Program-made: the position numbers and the translations under genes
DNA from: Nitrosopumilales archaeon
Lineage (GTDB): Archaea > Thermoproteota > Nitrososphaeria > Nitrososphaerales > Nitrosopumilaceae
Direction: 5' to 3'
Length of the DNA stretch: 64,000 nucleotides
Assembly: GCA_900299125.1 (NCBI GenBank)
Contig: OMIR01000044.1
Coordinates: 1 to 64,000 of the forward strand
Notes under the pieces: model-generated
The model's input: the letters and a program-made list of their open reading frames with translations, nothing else
Told to the model about the DNA's origin: nothing
The model's database searches: none
Part shown: positions 17,039 to 26,607 of the stretch, in pieces
How the letters are laid out: each line of letters opens with the position of its first letter
How positions within the stretch are numbered: the first letter of the stretch is position 1

Positions 17039-18793
17039 TTACTGTGTCACTAAATAGACTGCAAACTTGTTTTCGGCATCAATTGAATACTCGGAAATTT
17101 TTTCAAAATTAAACCCCCTGATGTTTTTGACTTTGTTGTATAGTGATTCCCCAATTACTAGTGTATTTGGTTTTGCAAGAGAATTAATTTTTGAACACGT
17201 GTTAACAGTGGAACCAAAAATGTCATCGATAGCAGATGTAGCAACTATAGCTACTCGAACGGGGCCAAACATGGCGGATATTCTATAGCTAACTTCGGGT
17301 AGTTTCTCACTAGTTAATGCACTGTTAATAGATGTCCTAGATTCAATTAATTTCATACAACAATTAAGCATCTCTTCAAATGGTGATAGTTCATCAGAAT
17401 CTGTCTTTGGAAAATAATACAATAGTGCATCACCGATATTTTTAACAACTACTCCATGATTTTGTGCAATCGCAGTAGCTGCAGTATTAAGAAATATTGA
17501 ATAAAACTTACTAGTCTGCATGTCAGTAAGATTGGAAGTTAATTTTGTTGAGCCAACAATATCAACAAAACATACACAATAGTTAGAACTGTACTGAGAA
17601 AACTGCAAAAGAATATCTTTTTGTTGTTTAATTATATCTTCACGTTCCTTAATTTTGAGTAATGAATCTTGGATTTGCTCAGCCATTTGATCAAAAGAGC
17701 GAGAAAGTTCCCCAATCTCATCGTCTGATTTGATATTTGTTCTAACACTAAAATCTCCATTAGCTACTTGGTTTGCGGCGTTTTTTAGCCGGATTATTGG
17801 TTTTGATATCAGTCTGGAGAGAAAATATGCTACAATAGCTACTGACACTGTGATAATTATTCCAAGAATGATAATTTTATCCCTAAGATCAGATACTGGC
17901 TCGAAAATTTCCGATTCGTCAATCTCTACAATGGTGATCATTCCAAGTGTTTTCATACATAATGAAGAACCAATGACTGGAATTCCACGATAGTCATTAT
18001 GAGTTCCAAAATAAATCTGACCGTCTGCTAGGCAGAATTCGAGTGGTTTGGTATTGACATTTTGTTTAAACGCAGCATTAGGTATGAATCTTGATTCAGA
18101 AATCATGTTTCCACTCATATCGATAAGATAAGACTCTCCCGTCTTACCTAGTCCTTTCCTATTGAGTAAAACATTATCGATTTGATTTGTATTTGCTGTA
18201 ATTATAGCAACTCCGATAACAGATGTATCGTCAGTTTTTTCAAAAATTGGAGCTGCGGTAATGATTTTTCGCTTACCATCATTTCCTAGAATTATCTGGG
18301 TGAAAACTTCTTTTTTTCCATGAATGTATGTTGAATCCACGACAAAGTCTTTCTTACTTTTATTATTGACTAGTGAAAATAATCTCTGGCCCTGATTTCC
18401 TACAATCTCTACATTTTCTAAATCATCCAAACCGCCTATACTTACTTCAAAAGCCTGAATCTCTATGAGAAGTTCTGTTCTCTTATTTTCTACAGTTTCA
18501 ATAAGAATTTTTTTGTCTTGTATCTGATTTAGTTCGGATACAACACTTCTGATCATTGGATTTGTGGTGATTACCTGAATTTCTTGCATTTTTGTATTAA
18601 GTAGACGTTCTATTGTTCCACCACGAATTGCCGCTTCTCCAATCAGTTGGTATGTGGCTCTCTCACCTAGAATTACCTTAGAATAATGAAATGAGAGAAA
18701 AACTGTTAACCCTATCCCTATTAATGATACCGCAATTACTAAAAAAACCAATTTTTTATCAATGGTCAGAGTGATGATCTTTCTCACAGTCAT
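17039..18793 (-). CDS. Membrane class III adenylate/guanylate cyclase with extracellular sensor and HAMP
   Basis: A 584-residue receptor cyclase. In order: an N-terminal span (residues 15-33), an extracellular Cache-like sensor of about 250 residues, a second span (about 305-325, IIILGIIITVSVAIVAYFL), HAMP (RLISKPIIRL...DEIGELSRSFDQMAEQI), a coiled linker and a class III cyclase domain. The first metal Asp in FVDIVGST (near 411), the IGDALLYYF strand and the DDIFGSTVNTCSKI helix are intact, so it is probably active. Likely converts an external ligand signal to cyclic nucleotide. Start is ATG 18793. Confidence 0.87.
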   Translation of the reverse strand: MTVRKIITLTIDKKLVFLVIAVSLIGIGLTVFLSFHYSKVILGERATYQLIGEAAIRGGTIERLLNTKMQEIQVITTNPMIRSVVSELNQIQDKKILIETVENKRTELLIEIQAFEVSIGGLDDLENVEIVGNQGQRLFSLVNNKSKKDFVVDSTYIHGKKEVFTQIILGNDGKRKIITAAPIFEKTDDTSVIGVAIITANTNQIDNVLLNRKGLGKTGESYLIDMSGNMISESRFIPNAAFKQNVNTKPLEFCLADGQIYFGTHNDYRGIPVIGSSLCMKTLGMITIVEIDESEIFEPVSDLRDKIIILGIIITVSVAIVAYFLSRLISKPIIRLKNAANQVANGDFSVRTNIKSDDEIGELSRSFDQMAEQIQDSLLKIKEREDIIKQQKDILLQFSQYSSNYCVCFVDIVGSTKLTSNLTDMQTSKFYSIFLNTAATAIAQNHGVVVKNIGDALLYYFPKTDSDELSPFEEMLNCCMKLIESRTSINSALTSEKLPEVSYRISAMFGPVRVAIVATSAIDDIFGSTVNTCSKINSLAKPNTLVIGESLYNKVKNIRGFNFEKISEYSIDAENKFAVYLVTQ

Positions 18794-18867
18794 GCCTTAT
18801 GCGCATGGAATATCTCTTTTTCTCAAATTACTAGATAATTTATGTAAGTTCTGTCACGATATTATGG

Positions 18868-18984
18868 ATGCGAGGTCTTTGTCATTTCTGTCTAAAGTCT
18901 AACGTTGAGATTGTAGTAGAGAAAGGTCAGATTATTTGCCCATCCTGCCTTGAAAAGCAAAAAACTAAATCCGAATCGCGTTAA
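18868..18984 (+). CDS. 38-residue zinc-ribbon protein
   Basis: A very short frame from ATG 18868 with two Cys pairs, CHFC (Cys5, Cys8) and CPSC (Cys24, Cys27), separated by a beta-hairpin-like VEIVVEKGQII, and a charged tail. This is a minimal zinc ribbon. It lies between the divergent cyclase and the PfkB kinase gene, ending nine bases before the kinase start, so it may be the first gene of that operon. Function unknown; coding status rests on the motif and tight spacing. Confidence 0.6.
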   Translation: MRGLCHFCLKSNVEIVVEKGQIICPSCLEKQKTKSESR

Positions 18985-18993
18985 ATCATCTCA

Positions 18994-19863
18994 ATGAATC
19001 TTGCAGTTTACTCACATTGTACAATTGATGAGATTCACATTAATGGTAACTTGTATGAAAGACCAGGGGGGCCTGCGTGCTATTGTGGATGTACTGCTAA
19101 AAAAATGGGTTTTAATGTTGACTTGCATACTAAATTTGGCTCTGACTATAGTAATGTAGAGTATTTAAAAAAAAACAAAATTAATTTTGAAAATGCTGAA
19201 TCTAAATTAAACACTACACGATTTAGACTAGAGATTAAAGACACTGAACGAACTCTGTGGATAAAAAATCTCTGTGAAAAAATTGATTATATTAAAACCC
19301 AATCTTATGGAATTTTGATTAGTCCGGTATTTGATGAAATTCAGATAGATGTTTTAGAAAAATTAAAATCTGATTCTAATTTTGTCGCATTAGATCCTCA
19401 GGGTTTTATTAGAAGAAAAGGACAAGATGGATTGGTTAGCTTTGAAAGAACCAGCATTAATCTTGATGGAATCAACGTGCTCAAATCAGACCCTAATGAG
19501 GTGTATCATCTTACGGGCATTGAAGGTATTGAAGGTGCAAAAATACTTCATAAAAAAGTAGAGCACTTGTTGTATACTAACAAACGTGATGTCTCACTAT
19601 TTTACAAAGATAGGCAGTACTCAATATCTCTTCCAAATATTGAAATTTATGATACCGTAGGTGTGGGTGATATTTTCACTGCTACTTATTGTTGTGCAAT
19701 GCTAAAAGAAAAAGACCCTCTTTGGGCTCTAAGCTTTGCAGGTGGTGCCGCACAGGCAGCATTAGAATCTAAACAGGTTGGTTTGGATAAAATTCCAGAA
19801 AAAGGTGAAACCCAAGTCAATGCCTCGTACTATTATAATATCATGAAGTTCAAAGAAGACTAA
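18994..19863 (+). CDS. PfkB/ribokinase-family carbohydrate or nucleoside kinase
   Basis: ATP-dependent kinase of 289 residues. The N-terminal substrate region is RPGGPACYCGCTAKKMG and the C-terminal anion-hole motif is DTVGVGDIFTATYC, with the catalytic Asp in GVGD. The lid and substrate residues do not identify the sugar. Cys-rich N-terminal motif (CYCGC) is unusual. It sits between a zinc-ribbon gene and NAD kinase on the same strand. Confidence 0.82.
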   Translation: MNLAVYSHCTIDEIHINGNLYERPGGPACYCGCTAKKMGFNVDLHTKFGSDYSNVEYLKKNKINFENAESKLNTTRFRLEIKDTERTLWIKNLCEKIDYIKTQSYGILISPVFDEIQIDVLEKLKSDSNFVALDPQGFIRRKGQDGLVSFERTSINLDGINVLKSDPNEVYHLTGIEGIEGAKILHKKVEHLLYTNKRDVSLFYKDRQYSISLPNIEIYDTVGVGDIFTATYCCAMLKEKDPLWALSFAGGAAQAALESKQVGLDKIPEKGETQVNASYYYNIMKFKED

Positions 19864-19895
19864 GCTTTTATTATTAAAAGAAAATCTAATTTTTT

Positions 19896-20891
19896 GTGCA
19901 AATAGGAATTTCTGGAATAACTCCAACAGATATTGCTGTAAAAACAATAAAGACGCTTTTAGATGATTATGGATTATCTTCTAGGTATGTTGGCTATAGG
20001 CCACAAAAAGATCTTGATTGTATTATTGTCACTGGCGGGGATAGGGGAGTTCGCAATTATTTTCATAGAACTCTTGATGCGCAAATTCCAGTATTGGGTG
20101 TGGGCGAATCTGAATCTAATGGCTTTCTGGCTCAAATTGATCTTAAGGAATTCTCATCTATTGTAAATAGAATTAAAAAATCCGACTATGAAACTTCAGA
20201 GTTTTCCAGAATTGCCGTGAAAATTGACGGTAAACCAGTTTATCCTGTACTCAATGATGTCGCAGTATTTTCATCAAAAAGTGCGATGCTCATGGAACAT
20301 GTACTTCGTGTCAATCATGAGGAAGTTTGGCATGATTCTAGTGATGGGGTAATAATCTCAACTCCAATAGGTTCTTCTGCATATTCTATGTCTGCTGGAG
20401 GCCCCATGATATTTCAGGACTCTCCAGTGTTTGGTATTGTTTCTGTAAATTCACTTGATATCACTCGCAGACCGCTCATAGTTAATGATACAAGTATTAT
20501 TGAAGTGGATGATGTTTCTTCAAGAATATTTTGTGAGGTAGTTATGGATGGTGTTGATAGAGTTAGAATTAACAATACTTTAGAGTGTACAAAAACTGTC
20601 CCTTCTGCAAGAATTATCAAAATAAAGAAAGATTCTACAGCAGTCTCTGCATTAACAAAGAAAGTAAAATTGGCAGAGGATCTATTAAACATGCCTCCTA
20701 GCTCTAAACTTCTACTAAAAACTCTAGAGTTTGAAGGTTCTATGACTCAACGTGATCTTATTACAAAAACTCTACTGCCTGATAGAACAGTCCGTCTTGC
20801 GTTACGCCACTTACTAGACAAAGGATATGTCAAAAAACGAATCTCAATGCGTGATTCTAGGCAAAAAATCTATGAAATTTCTAAAACCTAG
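19896..20891 (+). CDS. nadK: NAD kinase fused to a winged-helix domain
   Basis: Residues 1-265 match the NAD kinase family: GGD at 47-49, LNDVAVFS where the family has NE, and the strong STPIGSSAYSMSAGGPM motif. Residues about 275-331 form a MarR-like winged helix (MTQRDLITKTLLPDRTVRLALRHLLDKGYVKKR). The usual GGDGT is GGDRG here, altering the ATP loop while keeping the catalytic Asp. It may be an NADP(H)-sensing regulator, a kinase with DNA-binding activity, or both. Start is GTG 19896; the stop overlaps pyrG convergently. Confidence 0.85.
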   Translation: MQIGISGITPTDIAVKTIKTLLDDYGLSSRYVGYRPQKDLDCIIVTGGDRGVRNYFHRTLDAQIPVLGVGESESNGFLAQIDLKEFSSIVNRIKKSDYETSEFSRIAVKIDGKPVYPVLNDVAVFSSKSAMLMEHVLRVNHEEVWHDSSDGVIISTPIGSSAYSMSAGGPMIFQDSPVFGIVSVNSLDITRRPLIVNDTSIIEVDDVSSRIFCEVVMDGVDRVRINNTLECTKTVPSARIIKIKKDSTAVSALTKKVKLAEDLLNMPPSSKLLLKTLEFEGSMTQRDLITKTLLPDRTVRLALRHLLDKGYVKKRISMRDSRQKIYEISKT

Positions 20892-22483
20892 CTAGAAGCT
20901 CTGATAAATGCTTCAAAAGATTCTTCAGGAAAACCCGGCCTACTATTGAATTCTGGGTGAAATTGAACTCCAAAATAGAACTTGTGCGAGGGTATCTCTA
21001 AAATTTCCATTCTTTTTGAATCGTCTGATTCTGCTGAAAAAATCATTCCATTCTTTTCAAATTCTTCTAAATACTTTGTATTAATTTCATATCTGTGCCT
21101 GTGTCTTCTAGAAACATGAGTAGATTGGTAAGTTTTTGCCGCAAGTGTCTTTGGTTTTATTGAAATATCGTGTGCGCCAAGACGTAGTGTACCGCCTAGA
21201 TTTGACAATGTTTTTTGTTCTGGCAACAAATCAACTACTGGATGTGTAGTGTTTGGATCTAATTCTGTAGAATTGGCATCAGAATAATTTAACACGCTTC
21301 TACCAAAGGCAACTGCGGCTAATTGAAATCCAAAACAAATCCCTAGATATGGAATGTTTTTCTCACGCGCAAAATTTGCTGTTTTTATGATACCTTCAAC
21401 ACCTCTGGAACCAAATCCTCCAGGGACTAGAATTCCATTATATTTTGACAGCTTGTCAACATTACCATTGATATCCTCTGAATCAATCCAGTCTATGGAT
21501 ACAGATTTTCCAATTTTCGCTCCTGCATGTTTTAGTGCATGATTTACACTCACATAACTATCTGCTAGCGTTACATATTTTCCAACCATGGCAATCTTGA
21601 TTTCGCCATCTTTTTGTTGCATAGAATGAACAATACCATTCCACTTGTCCCAGTTTGTTGCAGAATTTATCATGCCAACTTTACCAAACTTTTTGAACAT
21701 TTTGTCTACAATTCCTTGCTCGTAGAGTATTTGCGGAACTGAAAATATTGATGGAACGTCATGGCATGAAAAAACATCATTAGCGGTAACGTTGGTGAAC
21801 ATGGAGATTTTCTTTTTAGTTGATTCTAAAAGAGGCTCAGTACATCTAACTGCCATAAAGTCTGGTTGAATTCCGATTCTTCTTAATTCTTGAACAGAAT
21901 GCTGAGTAGGTTTGGTTTTTTGCTCACCTACAACATCAAGTGATGGAGCCAATGTTACATGAACAAATAACACACCCTCAGAGCCACGCTCTAATCTCAT
22001 CTGTCTTAGCGCCTCTAAAAATGGCAGAGATTCAATATCTCCTACAGTTCCACCACACTCTACAACTAGAAAGTCCAGGTTTTCATCTTCGGCTATTTTA
22101 TGGATTCTTTTTTTGATCTCATCGGTGATGTGAGGAATTATTTGAACACATGCTCCTAGATACTCTCCACGCCTCTCTGCTTCTATTACTGCAGAGTAAA
22201 TCTGAGCGGTTGTAATATTGTGCGATTTTTTGAGATCTTGGTTTAGGAATCTCTCATAATTACCAATATCCATATCGCATTCTCCACCATCATCTGTGAC
22301 GTATACTTCTCCATGGGCAACTGGATTCATCGTTCCTGCGTCATAGTTGAGGTATGGATCGATCTTGACACAAGAAACTTTTTGGTTAGATAATTGTAAT
22401 AATTTTGCAATCGATGAGGTGACAACTCCTTTGCCTAAGCCGGACATTACTCCACCTGTGACAAAAATGAACTTTGTCTGCAC
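20888..22483 (-). CDS. pyrG: CTP synthase
   Basis: Aminates UTP to CTP using glutamine. The 531-residue enzyme has the N-terminal amidoligase domain starting KFIFVTGGVMSGLGKG with VKIDPYLNYDAGTMNP, and a C-terminal class I glutamine amidotransferase with the nucleophile in LGICFGFQ and the His-Glu pair in QFHPEFNS. Start is GTG 22483; an A+T-rich TATA-like element on the minus strand lies near 22500-22513. Confidence 0.96.
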   Translation of the reverse strand: MQTKFIFVTGGVMSGLGKGVVTSSIAKLLQLSNQKVSCVKIDPYLNYDAGTMNPVAHGEVYVTDDGGECDMDIGNYERFLNQDLKKSHNITTAQIYSAVIEAERRGEYLGACVQIIPHITDEIKKRIHKIAEDENLDFLVVECGGTVGDIESLPFLEALRQMRLERGSEGVLFVHVTLAPSLDVVGEQKTKPTQHSVQELRRIGIQPDFMAVRCTEPLLESTKKKISMFTNVTANDVFSCHDVPSIFSVPQILYEQGIVDKMFKKFGKVGMINSATNWDKWNGIVHSMQQKDGEIKIAMVGKYVTLADSYVSVNHALKHAGAKIGKSVSIDWIDSEDINGNVDKLSKYNGILVPGGFGSRGVEGIIKTANFAREKNIPYLGICFGFQLAAVAFGRSVLNYSDANSTELDPNTTHPVVDLLPEQKTLSNLGGTLRLGAHDISIKPKTLAAKTYQSTHVSRRHRHRYEINTKYLEEFEKNGMIFSAESDDSKRMEILEIPSHKFYFGVQFHPEFNSRPGFPEESFEAFIRASS

Positions 22484-22561
22484 ATTTGAATAAGGAAAAA
22501 GATATTTTTAATTCTTTTTTTATTGGATATGCTTTAATTCACATTTTTTCTCTTCAAAAGA

Positions 22562-22828
22562 ATGATCGAAGAAGTCTGGGTTTCGATGCTTGGCAGTATA
22601 GCAGCCGCTTTGGTCACAGCTAGCTTCATACCTCAGGTGATTAGGGGCTATCGCACAAAACAGTTAGAGGATGTTTCGTACTGGTTAATGATAACGATCT
22701 GCATTGGACTCTCACTGTGGATTGTATATGGAGTAATCAAAGAAGATTTGGTCATAATTGGAGCTAACATTAGTACTATTGCGTTAAATGTCATATTACT
22801 CTCATTAAAGGCAAAATATTCAAAATAA
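22562..22828 (+). CDS. SemiSWEET-type PQ-loop membrane protein
   Basis: An 88-residue protein with three hydrophobic spans (about 6-24, 40-58, 64-82), the triple-helix unit of SemiSWEET/MtN3. The proline-glutamine motif FIPQVIRGYRTK follows the first span. Bacterial SemiSWEETs act as dimers and move sugars by facilitated diffusion; the substrate here is unknown. It diverges from pyrG and converges on trpA with no gap. Confidence 0.85.
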   Translation: MIEEVWVSMLGSIAAALVTASFIPQVIRGYRTKQLEDVSYWLMITICIGLSLWIVYGVIKEDLVIIGANISTIALNVILLSLKAKYSK

Positions 22829-23560
22829 TTATTTTGTAGCAGATTTGAGTTGTTTAGTGAATTTTGCAACAGCACTTTGAATTCTAGGAGATGGAGTTTT
22901 TTCAATGATTTTAATTATGGAAGAGCCAACAATTGCGGCATCGGCGCCATGTTTAACATATGATTTTACATCTTTAGGAGTTGATATTCCAAATCCTATT
23001 CCAACTGGAACTCTTTTCTTTGCAATTTTTTTGGTATTTTTAAGAGCAGAAATCGTATATGATTGGATTTTATTCTGAACTCCAGTTGTACCATACACTG
23101 CTACAAGATACAAAAATCCTGTAGTCTGTCTTACAATTTCATGTAATCGTTGTTTACTTGTGTTTGGTGATACAAGGAAAATAGTATCCAAATGGTGTTT
23201 TTTTGCAGCTCTGATATACTCTTTTGATTCTTCTACTGTCATATCTGGAGTGATAATACCATCCAAACCTGCACTCTTGGCTAATTTGAAAAATTTTTCA
23301 TACCCTTTGTTGTATAAAATATTGGTATATGTCATCAATACTAGAGGAATCTGACTTTCACTTCTGATTTTTTCAATGAGATTCAAAAATTGTTTCATTT
23401 TAGTTCCTTTTTCCAAAGAGATTGTACTTGCATGCTGAATAACTGGCCCATCAGCTAAAGGATCTGAAAAAGGAAAGCCTAATTCGATTATGTCAGCACC
23501 GCCTTCAATTAATCCGCGGATTGCAGAGAACGTATCTTTGTAAGATGGATATCCAACCAT
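22829..23560 (-). CDS. trpA: Tryptophan synthase alpha subunit (true start upstream of the first ATG)
   Basis: Cleaves indole-3-glycerol phosphate to indole, which passes to TrpB. The catalytic Glu and Asp are in ELGFPFSDPLADGP. From the first in-frame ATG (23560) only 243 residues are made, lacking the N-terminal helix and first barrel strand. The same frame continues upstream to 23644 and encodes the missing part ([18 protein letters not shown]), but contains no ATG, GTG or TTG. An ATT at 23632 (or 23620) would restore a normal length of about 263-267 and overlap trpB by some 10-23 bases. Last gene of the trp operon. Confidence 0.9.
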   Translation of the reverse strand: MVGYPSYKDTFSAIRGLIEGGADIIELGFPFSDPLADGPVIQHASTISLEKGTKMKQFLNLIEKIRSESQIPLVLMTYTNILYNKGYEKFFKLAKSAGLDGIITPDMTVEESKEYIRAAKKHHLDTIFLVSPNTSKQRLHEIVRQTTGFLYLVAVYGTTGVQNKIQSYTISALKNTKKIAKKRVPVGIGFGISTPKDVKSYVKHGADAAIVGSSIIKIIEKTPSPRIQSAVAKFTKQLKSATK

Positions 23561-23609
23561 TACATATGTGACTAGTGCTTTTTGTCCAGTGTTATTTAGT
23601 TCAGAGAAC

Positions 23610-24800
23610 TTATTTTGAATTCTCGATGTAATTTTGTACCACCTCTACGTCCTTGTCTCCTCTGCCTGACAATGTTACAACTATGCTATCTGACTTGGGT
23701 TTCTTCTTTGCAACTTTGATAGCCTCTGCTATGGCATGTGCTGATTCTAGTGCTGGAATAATTCCTTCGGTTCTAGTCAACATCAAAAATGCTTCAATTA
23801 CTTCTTTATCTGTAGCAGAAACATATCTTACTCTTTTTTGATCTTTAAAGTATGAATGCTCTGGACCCACACCTGGATAATCTAATCCTGCAGAAATACT
23901 ATGAGTTTCTTGAATTTGACCTTCAGAATCTTGTAACAAATATGTCATCATTCCATGAAGAACTCCTTTGGTTCCAGCTGATAATGTGGCAGAATGATGA
24001 CCTGGTTTTAGTCCCTCACCTGCAGCTTCAACTCCGATGATTTCTGCGTCAGTGTCAACAAGCGGATAAAAAGTTCCAATAGCATTAGAACCACCACCAA
24101 CACATGCAATTACTGTATCTGGGGATTTTTTTCCAAATGTTTTGATTTGCTGTTTTATCTCCTCACCGATTATTGACTGAAAATCTCTAACCATCACTGG
24201 GTATGGATGTGGTCCGACAGCAGAACCTAGCAAATAATATGTATCTTTGACGTTGGTAATCCAGTCCCTTATTGCCTCATTAATGGCATCTTTGAGAGTT
24301 TGCGATCCTGCCTTTACAGCATGAACTTGACATCCTAACATGTTCATTCGAAACACATTGAGTTTTTGTCGCTGTGTATCCTTGTATCCCATGTAAACTT
24401 CGGCCTTGAGTCCTAATGCGGCACAAGCCATAGCTGTGGCTACCCCATGCTGACCAGCTCCTGTCTCGGCAATGATTCTTGTTTTTTTCATTCTCTTGGC
24501 CAGTAATGCTTGGCCTAGGGTGTTGTTGATTTTATGAGCACCACCGTGAAGAAGATCTTCTCTTTTCAAGTAAATTTTAGCACCACCGATTTTTTCAGTG
24601 AGGTTTTTTGCATAGTAAAGGGGAGTGGGTCTACCTGCATACTCTTTGAGATAGTAATTTAGCTCTTTTTTGAAATCTGGATCATTTTTGTACTTGAGAT
24701 AATTCTGTTCTAATTCTTCAATTGCTGGTACTAGTGTTTCAGGTATGTATTTACCCCCAAATTCACCAAATCGACCCTCTTTAGGAAATCTAATTTTCAT
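23610..24800 (-). CDS. trpB: Tryptophan synthase beta subunit
   Basis: PLP enzyme condensing indole with serine. The 396-residue sequence is the TrpB1 type: [13 protein letters not shown], the PLP lysine in [23 protein letters not shown], the phosphate loop [10 protein letters not shown], and [13 protein letters not shown]. Its start overlaps the end of trpC by four bases. Expected to form the alpha2beta2 complex with TrpA. Confidence 0.97.
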   Translation of the reverse strand: MKIRFPKEGRFGEFGGKYIPETLVPAIEELEQNYLKYKNDPDFKKELNYYLKEYAGRPTPLYYAKNLTEKIGGAKIYLKREDLLHGGAHKINNTLGQALLAKRMKKTRIIAETGAGQHGVATAMACAALGLKAEVYMGYKDTQRQKLNVFRMNMLGCQVHAVKAGSQTLKDAINEAIRDWITNVKDTYYLLGSAVGPHPYPVMVRDFQSIIGEEIKQQIKTFGKKSPDTVIACVGGGSNAIGTFYPLVDTDAEIIGVEAAGEGLKPGHHSATLSAGTKGVLHGMMTYLLQDSEGQIQETHSISAGLDYPGVGPEHSYFKDQKRVRYVSATDKEVIEAFLMLTRTEGIIPALESAHAIAEAIKVAKKKPKSDSIVVTLSGRGDKDVEVVQNYIENSK

Positions 24801-25567
24801 ATCGCGTTCACAAGACTCCTAACGTTCTCTTTAATATTTTCTGACTTCATGATGCTAGAGCCAATCAGAAATGCACTAGCCCCACATTTTTTTAGGAATT
24901 GTATGTCTTGAGGGGTTTCAATTCCACTCTCGGACACTATAATTCTGGTTTTATCATAACCCTCAAGAAGATTTTTAGTGGTATTGATATCAATTTGCAG
25001 AGTATCTAAATTTCGATTGTTTATACCAACAAGGTCAGCATCTGTTCTCAAGGAATTCTCAAATTCGGATTTTGTATGTGCCTCAACTAGAACCTTTAGC
25101 CCATTTTTATGTCCGTATTCGATAAACTCGTCAATATCGCCGAGTAATCCAATGTCAAATAATGACTGGATCAGTAGCATATAGTCTGCACCGATTTTTC
25201 TTGCAGCATCGATTTGAATTTTATCAACAATGATGTCTTTCATTAGCATCGGTATCTGGACGTTTTTTCTGATTTGCATAAAATATTCTGGCGATCCTTC
25301 GAAGAGATACGGCTGTGTTAGAACCGAAAGTGCTTTGGCACCACCCTCGACCATAGATTGCGCAATCTCAACTGGGTTGGATATTTTTCGTATTTTTCCA
25401 AGTGAAGGAGATGAAAACTTTACCTCTGTGATAAGAGATGCATGTTTGTTTTCAGTAATCGATTTGATTAAATCTGTTTTAGATTTCGGAATGGTTTCAC
25501 TAATTTCATAGATTCCTTCAGAAATTGCTTTATGCGAATTATCAAATAATTTTTTTAAAGTATTCAT
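24797..25567 (-). CDS. trpC: Indole-3-glycerol phosphate synthase
   Basis: Fourth common step of tryptophan synthesis. The 256-residue TIM barrel has the catalytic Lys in [39 protein letters not shown] and SESGI in family order. It is a stand-alone enzyme, not fused to TrpF. Starts overlap by four bases with trpD upstream and trpB downstream. Confidence 0.95.
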   Translation of the reverse strand: MNTLKKLFDNSHKAISEGIYEISETIPKSKTDLIKSITENKHASLITEVKFSSPSLGKIRKISNPVEIAQSMVEGGAKALSVLTQPYLFEGSPEYFMQIRKNVQIPMLMKDIIVDKIQIDAARKIGADYMLLIQSLFDIGLLGDIDEFIEYGHKNGLKVLVEAHTKSEFENSLRTDADLVGINNRNLDTLQIDINTTKNLLEGYDKTRIIVSESGIETPQDIQFLKKCGASAFLIGSSIMKSENIKENVRSLVNAI

Positions 25568-26607
25568 GATTGTAACTCCTTTAGCTTGGAATTATCTCCA
25601 CAATCTCTAAGAAATTTCTCAAAATGTGAAATCGCATTACCTGATCTAATTGATTCTAAAGACATTTGAAGTCCTTCAGAGATATCTTTGGCCAAATTAG
25701 CAACAACTAATCCTGCTCCTGAATTCAGACATGTGATCTCAATTTTAGATTTACTTGCAGAGCCATCTAAAACAGAAATGAATGATTGTATTGCATCACT
25801 TAATGTTGATATTTGAAAATCCTTGATTGTTGCTTTGTGCAATCCAAGTTTTTGCGGATCAATTATTGATTTCTCGATTTTATCATCATGAAGAAAACAA
25901 ACGTTGTTCTTGGAGGTAGTTGATAATTCATCTAATCCATCCGCTGAATGTACTGTCATGATGTTTTTTGAGCCTTTTTTTTGTAAGATGCTGGGTATTC
26001 GTTGCAAATATTCTTCTGAGAATACTCCTATTAGCTGATTTTTCACACTTGCTGGATTACACAATGGTCCTAGCAAATTAAATGCCGTTCTTGTTTTGAG
26101 TATTTTTCTTGCAGATGCAACATGTTTCATGGCGGGGGGATATTTTTGGGCAAATAGAAAGCCAATTCCATGTTTTTCAATTATTTCTGCTGTCTTGGTA
26201 GGTTCTGAATTAAGGTTATATCCAAAATATTCGAATATGTCAGCACTTCCAGTAACTCCAGATGATGAACGATTTCCATGCTTGGCTACTATTCCACCAC
26301 AAGACGCAATTACAAATGCCGCAGTCGTGGAAATATTGAATGTGTTGAGTTTGTCTCCTCCAGTACCACATACGTCAATTATCGTACCCTTGCATTTGGG
26401 GAAAATATGAACTCCATGCTGTTCCATTTTAGATAACATTGTGAGTAATTCATCATCAGTCTCTCCCTTGTTTGCCAAATGTTGTAAAAACACGGCCTTT
26501 AATTGATCAGACTCTCGTTCTGATAATAAAATTTCCATGGCATCATTCATTTGTTCGTTATTGAGGTTGCCTCCAACTTCTAATCGTGCAATGTAATGTT
26601 CTAGCAT
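25564..26607 (-). CDS. trpD: Anthranilate phosphoribosyltransferase
   Basis: Joins anthranilate to PRPP. The 347-residue protein shows the PRPP motif CGTGGDKLNTFNIST, the KHGNRSSSG loop, and RTAFNLLGPLCNPA. It is not fused to the TrpG amidotransferase; trpG is a separate gene with a seven-base overlap at its start. Confidence 0.95.
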   Translation of the reverse strand: MLEHYIARLEVGGNLNNEQMNDAMEILLSERESDQLKAVFLQHLANKGETDDELLTMLSKMEQHGVHIFPKCKGTIIDVCGTGGDKLNTFNISTTAAFVIASCGGIVAKHGNRSSSGVTGSADIFEYFGYNLNSEPTKTAEIIEKHGIGFLFAQKYPPAMKHVASARKILKTRTAFNLLGPLCNPASVKNQLIGVFSEEYLQRIPSILQKKGSKNIMTVHSADGLDELSTTSKNNVCFLHDDKIEKSIIDPQKLGLHKATIKDFQISTLSDAIQSFISVLDGSASKSKIEITCLNSGAGLVVANLAKDISEGLQMSLESIRSGNAISHFEKFLRDCGDNSKLKELQS

